Shown: positions 56,197 through 64,000 of the stretch, in pieces | How positions within the stretch are numbered: position 1 is the stretch's first letter | How the letters are laid out: the number at the start of each line of letters is the position of its first letter | Assembly (NCBI RefSeq): GCF_035222375.1 | Contig: NW_026946365.1 | Coordinates: 1,736,001 to 1,800,000 of the forward strand | Length of the DNA stretch: 64,000 bases | Direction: 5' to 3' | Source of the DNA: Podospora pseudocomata | Taxonomy: Eukaryota; Ascomycota; Sordariomycetes; Sordariales; Podosporaceae | The notes under the pieces: model-generated | The model's input: the letters and a program-made list of their open reading frames with translations, nothing else | Told to the model about the DNA's origin: nothing | The model's database searches: none | Translations under genes and position numbers: made by a program

Positions 56197-58259
56197 TCAG
56201 GCCGAAGGAGAAGAAAACGACAAGGGTGTGAAGTGGCGCTCAGAAGTCGAATCATGCCCAGTGCTCCAGTTAAGCTGAGTAGATGAGGCACAGTCAGTAG
56301 TCCACTCCGAGGCTCCCAAGGTCGAATCATTCCGAGTCTCTAAGCCAAGCTCATCACTCGAATCGTCCTCAAAAGTCGAATGATACTCCGCAACATATTC
56401 GGCCTCCTCCACAGGGGCAACAAAATGCTTGCGAAGGAAAGAGAGAAATTCGTCCAGTGTAGAGAGAGGGCCAATATGAGCCACATATCCATCCGGCCGA
56501 ACGAACATATACCCAGGCAGAGACTGCTCAGAGAAGCCGAATCGTTTAAGGAGTGTCTCCTCCACCAACTCTGAAGGCCAGATATAATAGTCGTTCAAGG
56601 CGATTGCAGGTTCATCTTTGGCCTTTCGGTAGATAAAGTGCACGTCCAACCTGAAAGAAACCGCGCTCAACACCTTCTCTTTGGCATATTCCAACGCATT
56701 GGTCTGTTCTTCGATATGTTCTCCAGAGAACAACAAAAGATGGTGGGAACTGCCCACGCAGAGTGCCTGTACGGTGGTCGAAATAATTCCCGTGTTTCTC
56801 GATGTCAGCCAGAGCTTTCCATCAGGCAGACGGTCCCCTCCCTGAATTCGACCATCGAAACCTGCGGCAGTTCCAACGATTGGGCTCACTCCACGATATG
56901 TGACACCAAACATGGACAGAAATTTGTAGAACGCTCTATTCCACCAATCTGTGGGGGTGAGCCATGGCAAAATGTACCTGACTGCGAAGTTGCGAATGGG
57001 TATGAAAAAGCGATTGGTGCTGGTCATGAATGCTATTCAAACTGGGTTAGCCGTTTGTTCAAATAACATATTTCATAATGACATACTGAACATTCGATCC
57101 GTACTTGACAAAAGCTCTTGTCCAATGGGGTGTCTTTCGATGTGGTATGTGTCCAGGAAGGCGTCTGGATCTTGAACCTGTCCCTGTAAAACAAAAGCTA
57201 GTTTCCATCCCAGATTGATGGCATCCTGAATTCCGGTGTTCATGCCCTTTCCACCGACAGGGGAAGAGATATGAGCTGCATCACCAGCAACAAAGATTCT
57301 CCTGTCGCGGTATTTGTTGACACCTTTGAGGTGTAGTCGGAACCTGCTGATCCACACCGGGTCTTCCAAAGTCCCTGAGCCTGGAGGGGTGAACTTGTCG
57401 AACAATGACTGGAAATGTTCGAGAGTCGGCACTGAACTGGTATCACCCTGTTGGTCAAACGTGGCCGCCGGACCTGACACCACAATACGGAAGAGGTCTT
57501 GACGAATAGGAAATATGGCAAACATTCCCTCTCGGGAAATCTGCAATAAGCCTTGGTCCTGTCGGCGGAGGTTGTTCCTGATTTGGACGTCGCAGAGGAG
57601 AAAGGATTGCGGGTAGCTCGACCCTTCCCAAACCATGCCTTCACCTGCTTGGCGAACAACAGAGCGCGCACCATCACAGCCAATGACGTACTTGGAGCGG
57701 ACAGCTTCCACTTTTCCATCGTGACTTTGCAATTTTGTGGTGATGACTTTGTCATCCTGGACAATGCTGGTGGCGGTAAGGGAGCGTTCAATATTGACAC
57801 CATGAGAAGACAGCGACTCGAGGAGAAAACGTTCCGTTTCGGCTTGAGAGATGTTAAGTGGTAGCGGGAATCTAGTGTCACTGGCCTTGAACTGGTTGAG
57901 CGCAATGGCACCTGCTGGTTTGCCGTCAAGGCAAAGGGCCATGCCCTGGAGAATACGTCCACGAGGGATGAGCTCCTCGGCAGCGCCATAGCGACTGAAT
58001 AGTTCGAGTGTTCGAGGTTGAATAATCAGAGCACGACTCGTGGGAGAGGGAGCGTGTAGTTTGTCGACCTATCCTATTTGTAAGCCGAACGGATTTCCAG
58101 GGCAAGCAGTATTGTTCGGCACAGAAAGATCCTCACGATTCGAAAAGACACATGATGCAATACCAACTCCAAGGCCAATGCCATGCCAACAGGACCACCA
58201 CCGACGATGAGGACATCGCAATCTGTGGTGGGATTCTCGACCTTGGGGTTGTCGTCCAT
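56197..58259 (-). CDS. FAD monooxygenase, phenol 2-monooxygenase-like
   Basis: Flavin-dependent aromatic hydroxylase of the PheA/TfdB group, using NAD(P)H and oxygen. Exons are 58259-58137, 58068-57087 and 57032-56197, giving 646 aa. The FAD-binding Rossmann motif is VLIVGGGPVGMALALEL at residues 16-32. SRALIIQPRTLELF follows, then the DG motif CDGARSVVRQ near 157, and the GD motif RRIFVAGDAAHISSPVGGKGMNTGIQDA-type block near 297, given here only by its ends. The C-terminal thioredoxin-like domain has PGYMFVRPDGYVAHIGPL. Introns are 68 and 54 nt; the first restores FRIVDKLHAPSP. The last 70 residues are an acidic, Ser/Thr-rich tail beyond the usual fold. With the adjoining thioesterase it may belong to a small metabolic cluster. 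Confidence 0.92.
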
Positions 58260-59283
58260 GATGTCTGTTGAATACCAGCTGGTTGCCAGTGCTGAAGGTG
58301 CTTGTTATCCTAGCAGCTCAAAATTGAAGGAATAAGTATGCTGACAAGAAGTATGCCGAGGCTTTCTGGGTTCAAGATATCGTCGATTCACAAGACCCAC
58401 ACCGTCGGCCGTAAATGAACGCTTTCTTTGCTACTGGTCAAGGGGCGGGCGCTTTAGGAAGCGACCATCTTTGAATTTTGCAAGTGTCAGAAACCCTCCT
58501 TCCCAAGCAGAGGGCTAAAAGTCCGCCTTAGGCCATGATAGCGATATTATCCGCTTGAGAACCTCTACGGCAGGTACGACTATGGTCAATAGACTGACCC
58601 ACATGGCAGGACCGACACACCGAGTCGCTTCTCATGACTTCAGGCGACTTCAAGTTGAAGCAAGGTTGGTGCTGAGCAGCTGAATTTCTTCAAGTTTGAG
58701 TGAAATGGCCTAAGATAGCTGATCTATTCTCATCGTGATAATCTTAGCAAGCAGATACAGTTTGAAAGAATGATCTCCGTGGTTTGAACATGCTGCGTCG
58801 GTGTAAGTCAGTCAACAAAGGCACATTAAACATGCGCCCACTTTGTCCTGACATGATTACTAGCAGCTCATAAGTGACCTGACTGTCATTTGCTCGCACC
58901 ATGCATGATTACCAACCTGTCAAGTCTGTAACCCTTCTTTCAACATTTGGTGATATTTGTTCAAGGGGCTTCAGGGTTATATATGAGAATATCATGCCAT
59001 CAGGCCGTGCAACCCTTATCGATAACAGCAGCGTATTGGAGCACGGACGTCTGTGGGCGCTTCTAGTGTACTTCACTGAAAGCTCGAAGATGGCAAACAA
59101 ACTTCCGACTCAAATCAATTGGTTCTTTTTTGTCTCTATGATTTCATCTGGTGTAAGGGCTTGCTCTTCTCCAAACATTTTTATATAGAAACTACGCACA
59201 GTATTTGTGGCTGGTGCTACCCACCTTCAACAAGGAGGTGTGTCGGCTTGACTTCACTCATCACTAACTTACCACCATCCACG
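58260..59283. other. Divergent intergenic region, 1.0 kb
   Basis: Upstream region of the monooxygenase (minus) and of the unknown gene at 59284 (plus). No gene or clear motif is seen. Confidence 0.5.
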
Positions 59284-60330
59284 ATGGAGCTAGGCAAATC
59301 CCGCCATGCACCTTGGAATAGAGGGAAAGCCACGCCGCCAACAGTACACTCCAGCAACTACCGGTCAACCTCGCTAACCGTCAATCCTGCGCCCACTTCA
59401 TCCACAACTACCACCACCATTTACCTCTCTGACAACAACATCATCGCCAACCCCATATATCCCACCCCTCAGAGCCGCTCCCACCCACCACCATCCTCAC
59501 ATACCCCCAACCCCCACAAATCCACCGCCCTCAGAGCGGCCCTAGAACTCTCCCGTTACCGCAAGATCCTCCGTCGCCTTCAATGGAAGTCACAATTCCT
59601 CGACAGCGGCTACCAACTCGCCACCCACCGCCTCAGCCAGGACCCCCAGCAAGTAGCTGAACGAGAGCTCATGTTCAAACTGGACTTTTTCGAGTACTAC
59701 ATGCTCATAGAGCGAGCGGTAGTTCATCTCCTCGCCGTCTTTGGCGTAGACATTGACCGGCACACCATCTCAGAATCCAGCCGTGACGTTTCACCGGTGA
59801 AACAGAGTCAAGGCCAGAGACTCGGTCTTTCAGGTAGTCGCTGGGGCCGAGATGGTAACAACAGATCCAACCACCGATATCACGCCAACGTCCTCGAAGC
59901 CCTGGATAAACCCCACAACCCCCTCCATGGGATCCTTGGACAGGGAGAGGTGAGGAAGCAACTTGGGAGGGCGAAGGATCTTCGGAATAGGTGGAAGACA
60001 GCCGGGGAGGAGATTGACGACGGGGGCTTCCTAGGTCAGCAACAGCCGAGGGAATGGCAGATGACGAAGAAGATAGCGGCGCCGTTGGAGACGTATGATT
60101 TGTCTAATATGTTGAGGGCGATCTCGGGTGGGTTTGGGGAGGCGGGGCGATTGGCGGAGGAGTATGTCATGAGCTTTGAGTCGGTGATGATGAGCGGTGG
60201 GGAGGGAAGCGGTGATATGGTCATGGCTGATGAGAATGGGGAGCCGATGCTGGATTGGGGGGCGGCGATTAGGAATGAGGAGACACAGTGGGATTTTATG
60301 GTGGATGCAATGGATTGGGAGGCGGTTTGA
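59284..60330 (+). CDS. Fungal protein of unknown function
   Basis: Not recognised. Single exon, 348 aa, starting MELGKSRHAPWNRGK; the frame extends further upstream, but that part reads as leader. The first 80 residues are Ser/Thr/Pro-rich. A predicted helical core of about residues 85-160 has LELSRYRKILRRLQWKSQF and FKLDFFEYYMLIERAVVHLL. A second helical part near 215-300 has HANVLEALDKPHNPLHG and YDLSNMLRAISGGFG. The C-terminus is acidic and aromatic, ending WDFMVDAMDWEAV, which resembles an acidic activation or protein-docking tail. No signal peptide, membrane span or enzyme motif is visible. Codon choice moves from C-ending to G-ending between halves, as also seen in the acyltransferase gene near 10.5 kb. 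Coding status is likely from length and structure-like pattern. Confidence 0.7.
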   Translation: MELGKSRHAPWNRGKATPPTVHSSNYRSTSLTVNPAPTSSTTTTTIYLSDNNIIANPIYPTPQSRSHPPPSSHTPNPHKSTALRAALELSRYRKILRRLQWKSQFLDSGYQLATHRLSQDPQQVAERELMFKLDFFEYYMLIERAVVHLLAVFGVDIDRHTISESSRDVSPVKQSQGQRLGLSGSRWGRDGNNRSNHRYHANVLEALDKPHNPLHGILGQGEVRKQLGRAKDLRNRWKTAGEEIDDGGFLGQQQPREWQMTKKIAAPLETYDLSNMLRAISGGFGEAGRLAEEYVMSFESVMMSGGEGSGDMVMADENGEPMLDWGAAIRNEETQWDFMVDAMDWEAV

Positions 60331-60549
60331 GGCTTTGTTGCAGGTGTTTTGGTTGCATAGCTTGGTTATTATTTCGAAGTACCATTGCTGGAGTTTGTGG
60401 GCATCGGGTGTGCGTTGTGAGCGTGTTGACCTGGTTAGCATTGAAGCTGTCATGGAGATGGTTGTGGTTAGAAACAGAACGACTTGACCTAGATACCCTG
60501 TAGTTTGAACGACTTGTGCATATTTCCTTAGAATTGATACAACCCACGC

Positions 60550-60566
60550 AAAAAAAAAAAAAAAAA
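60550..60566. repeat. Poly-A tract
   Basis: Seventeen A in a row, about 130 bp upstream of the tRNA-like unit. No link between them is shown. Confidence 0.85.
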
Positions 60567-60699
60567 CATCATGGTGGAAAGGGAATATGGAGATTATGTG
60601 CAAGGCCGTGGTGGCCAATGAGCTAAGAGCAGATGGTCGATGGTTTATATATTAGGTCCACGTTGTGTCATTCATCGTCTCCTACCAGCACCACTCCCA

Positions 60700-60855
60700 G
60701 TTCAGATGGTCGAGTGGTATGGGTGGGAGAGGGGATCTTCCCAGCCCTGGTGAGAGGTGCCAGTGCTCATGTTCACCACAGAGTGCCTCTCCTCAGGAGG
60801 TTCCCGTTCGATTCCTGACGCCAACCACGATTAGCAAAATCCCAAGAGAATTTTT
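60700..60855 (+). other. tRNA-like unit with pol III boxes (pseudo-tRNA or SINE)
   Basis: TGGTCGAGTGG at 60707-60717 is a full match to the tRNA box A consensus. CGTTCGATTCC at 60805-60815 matches box B at 10 of 11 positions. TTTTT at 60851-60855 could end a pol III transcript. Between the boxes lie two possible hairpins, TGGGA/TCCCA near 60724-60742 and GAGAGG/CCTCTC near 60752-60792. The acceptor stem pairs at only 3 of 7 positions and the T stem at 3 of 5, so it is not a working tRNA gene. A decayed tRNA or a tRNA-derived SINE head is the likeliest explanation; a novel small pol III RNA is possible. Confidence 0.4.
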
Positions 60856-62450
60856 GTAGCTGGTAAATCCCCTAGGTTGGGAGGGGGGCCGGTAAGCTTT
60901 TGCTTTTTTTCTGAATATTCTTTTGTTTGTTTCAGTCCCATTGGTAATGAATGGCCTCTTGGTTATTTTTTACTCCAACTCAGACCCTCCTCGACGGTCA
61001 AATTAGTAGTAGCAAAGCCTCGGCGGATGCCTCGACCAGTTCGTACGAGCCAAACGGGATAGATGGAAACATGCGGTACGACAAGACTAACACGACGAGG
61101 TGGACACAAACGCGGGTATACAGAGCACGCAGCAAGGCAAAGGGAAGAGGCATAGCATGACGATTCTGCAACGGTCATGTAGGCTCAATGTACCATACAG
61201 TAGCGCAGTCTTTACACACGACGCGGTGATCTGATCCCAGCATTACACCGGACGTTTGCGGAGAATACAAAACATGTTGCCATCAGGTGATACTCTGACA
61301 ACCATATCCCAAAACTCGAGAGTGTTGAACGATAACGGTCAGTAAGGCTCATGTTGTGAGACGTCTAACGGCGAGCAAACAAGCCGCCGAGATGACTCGC
61401 AATGAAATCCAGACGGTAACGTTACTCAGCCTCCTGATCGACTCGAGTCTACAAATCTCGTTGGCGAGGTGGAAAACAACGTTGGCCATGCTGTCAGACA
61501 GGAAGGAATGCTCCTTCCAACATTCCGTTGCACAACAGCCTCAGCTGAAGAGGAAGTCGCACTTGGTCCGCACCAACGGATCAACACCTTCCTCTTGTCA
61601 GCAACAACGGTCAAGACAGATGTGGCTTGCATCTTCAACTTGAACCCCACAGCAGCCACCATGCGGAGTCGATCCACAAAACAAGAAAAAACAAAAAAAC
61701 AGACTTGATTGATGGAATGCTTCACAACCGTTGTCTCTATATGAGCTGTTGGAGTAGGAGCCCGAGAAAACACAGCTACTGCAGGTTTATTAGCCGCGTA
61801 GGTGGGTAGGTGGGAATAGGGTCGAATACGAGGTCGTCTCCAAGATCTCCAACGGCTCCCGTGACTACCGCTTAGCGACCCCAATTGCCGATCTTCAGTC
61901 GAGACCCACTGCCAACTCAACATACGCACTTTCTACATTCTAGAAACCTCGTACGGGAACCACGGACTCCCGTCTCTCGTGAAGAGAAAGACGTCGTCAG
62001 CATTCCTTCCTTCAGGCTGAGCTTCATCGTATCGTGGAACAACCAAAAATGCAGTGCACTCTAGACAGTCCGGGGCGATGCAGAGCACATGGTTGGTCAC
62101 GGCCGTTGTTGACATTTCCTCCCCAGAAATAAACCAAGATTAATCCAATGATCTGTAGATGGGTAGATGGTTGCAGCTGCTTCGGTTGTTGTTTGCCAAC
62201 TCTCGCTTCCTCCCCCATGGATGCCCCATCGCTTGGCTATGACGCCAGGTAGGGAAGGGGCACCGCGACATCGTATCGTATTTGCAGCCCTCCACATCGT
62301 ATCATGAAAGGCGAACGATTCCGGATTCGGCAACCGGTGGGCTTTGCTTTCCTGCTGTGTGCCTTGGGAGGTGAATCGACTCGGGTGGAGTGCTCCTCAC
62401 GAGGCTGATGGAGCTCAGAGAAGGAGCCTCGGGGAGGGGAAAGCGGAGGG

Positions 62451-62456
62451 TATAAG
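62451..62456 (+). promoter_or_regulatory. TATA box of cerato-platanin gene
   Basis: TATAAG lies 182 bp upstream of the cerato-platanin ATG, followed by a pyrimidine-rich stretch where fungal transcripts often start. A strong TATA box suits a highly expressed secreted protein. The call is by position and sequence. Confidence 0.55.
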
Positions 62457-62494
62457 ATCTCAAGCCTGTCCTCCACCTCGACTTCAACCTCTTT

Positions 62495-62516
62495 TCTCTC
62501 TCTCTCTCTCTCTCTC
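62495..62516 (+). repeat. (CT)n tract in the cerato-platanin leader
   Basis: A run of eleven TC units about 40 bp after the TATA box. Such tracts are common near transcription starts of strongly expressed fungal genes. Confidence 0.8.
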
Positions 62517-62632
62517 AATCACCAGCTCCAACAGTTTCAACTCCGTTCAAGCACGCTTCTTCTCGGACTCAGCATAATTCAGACGCATCATTTCTCTTCT
62601 TCAAAAGGCACAACTTGCGATATTCCACCATT

Positions 62633-63122
62633 ATGCACTTCTCCAAGATCTTCAGCATCTTTACTCTTGCCGCCGCGGCGTCGGCAACCACAGGTAAGCC
62701 CTCATTCCGATCACCTCCTTTCATCTCTCGCCACCTCCCGATGCCAACTGACACACCCTCCAACAGTCTCTTATGACATCGGCTATGACGACCCCAACCG
62801 CAGCCTCGAGTCGGTCGCCTGCTCGGATGGCGTGAACGGTCTTATCTGGAAGTACGGCTGGAAGAAGCAGGGCGACGTTAGGAATTTCCCCTTTATTGGA
62901 GGCGCTCAGGCCGTGGCGGGCTGGAACTCTCCCAACTGCGGCACTTGCTGGTCGGCGACGTGGAACGGCAACACTATATATGTGCTGGCTATTGACCACA
63001 CTGGCTCGGGCCTTAACTTGGGATTGCGCGGGATGGATGCTCTGACTAATGGCCATGGGCAGGAGCTGGGCCGTGTTGATGCTGTTGTTGCTCAGGTGCC
63101 TATCAGTCGGTGCGGTCTCTAG
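62633..63122 (+). CDS. Cerato-platanin family secreted protein
   Basis: Small secreted cysteine-rich protein of the cerato-platanin family, which binds chitin fragments and can act as an elicitor on plants. Exons are 62633-62693 and 62767-63122, giving 138 aa, the usual size. The signal peptide is [18 protein letters not shown], with cleavage likely after ASA. The mature protein begins [12 protein letters not shown], the typical family start. Four cysteines are in place for two disulfides: SVACSDG, NCGTC (two) and the final [16 protein letters not shown] is also typical. The 73-nt intron lies just after the signal peptide and cuts the first Val codon. A TATA box and CT tract upstream fit strong expression. 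Confidence 0.96.
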
Positions 63123-63247
63123 AATGGGTTGGATGGGCATTTGTAAGGGGCGTGAACATTGGGTTTTGACATCATGGATGGGCGGGAGTGGAATTATGAT
63201 GGAATGACATACTACTTGTAATGCAGTAATGGAAGGTTATGACATGG

Positions 63248-64000
63248 TTATCGTCGATGCTGTGGTATCTGTGACTTGAGGAAGGCGGTGATGTCTGTGA
63301 TCATTTCGGGATAGAACCAGTGGCCGAGACCTGGGTATTCGTTCCAGGAGGTGTTGACGCTCAGTTCTGAGAGAGTCGATGCTGCCTCTTTGCCATGAGC
63401 GATGAGGACTTTGTCATCTTCGGTTCCATGCGCCAGAAACACAGGTGTATCAAAGGAATTTGGACGAGTGATAGGACTGTTGCCTTCTAGCTCCAGACTT
63501 TCTCGCAAAGCCTGCACAGCAGCAGCTTCGACATCTTGCGGCTTGTCCTCATCATCCTCACCATTACCCCCAAATGGGTCAAACTCATCTTCTTCGGTGT
63601 CACCCTTTCTGCTAGCGAAGTCTTTCGTCGCCCTTTGAACTGTCCTAACAAAAGGCAACCATCCGCACATTCCCACGCAGCGGCCTAGTGGTTCCCCTTC
63701 CCAAAGCAGCAAAGCCATCAGCGAAGCTGCACACCCTTGACTCAACCCGCCGAGGAACATCCTCCTCGAGTCACCACCCACCAGCGCAATTTCCTGTCTG
63801 AGTAGATCATGGAGATATGATGTGGTCTGTTGAAGTCCGTCAATAGACCTCCACTCGTCCTGGCCTGGGTTGAGGACCGAGGCGGGGGAGTCGAGGTGCC
63901 AGCCGTCGAACCATTGGGTGATGAGGGAGCGGGCGTAGATAGTTGCTCGGGACTTGGGGGCGGTGGGGAGGATGATTTTGAGAGAAGGAAACGATTGTTG
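63248..64000 (-). CDS. Acyl-protein thioesterase/carboxylesterase-like, 5' partial
   Basis: Alpha/beta hydrolase of the phospholipase/carboxylesterase (APT/LypA) family; such enzymes remove acyl groups from proteins or lysolipids. The gene runs off the right edge, and 250 codons plus stop are visible without an intron. Visible blocks: ILPTAPKSRATIYAR and QWFDGWHLDSP near the upstream edge, the nucleophile motif FLGGLSQGCAA, the aspartate in AHGTEDDKVL and the histidine in GLGHWFYPEM. An acidic insert (DEFDPFGGNGEDDEDKP) of roughly 40 residues between the serine and aspartate motifs is not part of the core fold. It is convergent with the cerato-platanin gene, 125 bp between stops. The start lies outside the window. 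Confidence 0.88.
   Translation of the reverse strand, partial: QQSFPSLKIILPTAPKSRATIYARSLITQWFDGWHLDSPASVLNPGQDEWRSIDGLQQTTSYLHDLLRQEIALVGGDSRRMFLGGLSQGCAASLMALLLWEGEPLGRCVGMCGWLPFVRTVQRATKDFASRKGDTEEDEFDPFGGNGEDDEDKPQDVEAAAVQALRESLELEGNSPITRPNSFDTPVFLAHGTEDDKVLIAHGKEAASTLSELSVNTSWNEYPGLGHWFYPEMITDITAFLKSQIPQHRR

Larger units (their letters stand above)
60331..62632. other. Intergenic upstream of cerato-platanin gene, 2.3 kb
   Basis: No protein gene is supported. It contains a poly-A tract (60550-60566), a tRNA-like unit (60700-60855) and the cerato-platanin promoter with a TATA box and a CT repeat, each listed separately. Confidence 0.5.

Overview
The window is nuclear DNA of a filamentous ascomycete. 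Most genes carry short introns of about 50-80 nt with GTRNGT donors and YAG acceptors. Several products are fungal types: a TeaR-like cell-end receptor, a KlpA-like kinesin-14, cerato-platanin, and an ARE2-like sterol acyltransferase. The gene style suggests Sordariomycetes, perhaps Sordariales; this is an inference and was not tested. I support 20 protein genes, one of them cut by the right edge, and no complete rRNA or tRNA gene. I see no recognisable transposon open reading frame.

Layout. 0.7-21 kb is dense housekeeping: branchpoint-binding protein (BBP/SF1), a Ure2-type GST, a C-terminal-motor kinesin, an LPA acyltransferase-like protein, dihydroxy-acid dehydratase (ILV3), mitochondrial ClpP, a divergent probable mitochondrial protein, a two-span membrane protein, and the primase large subunit (PRI2). 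21-43 kb is gene-poor. It holds a 95-aa zinc-ribbon protein, the CAAX-ended TeaR homologue with a divergent metallophosphoesterase, and long stretches without supportable genes. Two of those stretches contain degenerate repeats. 43-54 kb has a J-domain protein, the sterol acyltransferase and a large protein kinase. 54-64 kb looks more accessory: a stand-alone thioesterase next to a phenol-hydroxylase-like FAD monooxygenase, a conserved-looking unknown, a secreted cerato-platanin, and an acyl-protein-thioesterase-like esterase running off the edge.

Main points to look at again: a 19-nt microexon in clpP; a probable alternative N-terminus in the kinesin gene; four CACGTG/CACATG elements spaced 160-173 bp in an empty region; three 21-bp tandem units; and a decayed tRNA-like unit with good box A and box B matches and a T-run terminator. 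I did not find a clear new multi-gene system. The thioesterase/monooxygenase pair is the nearest to a small pathway. Exon borders were read by eye from splice consensus and frame, and transcript data would supersede them.
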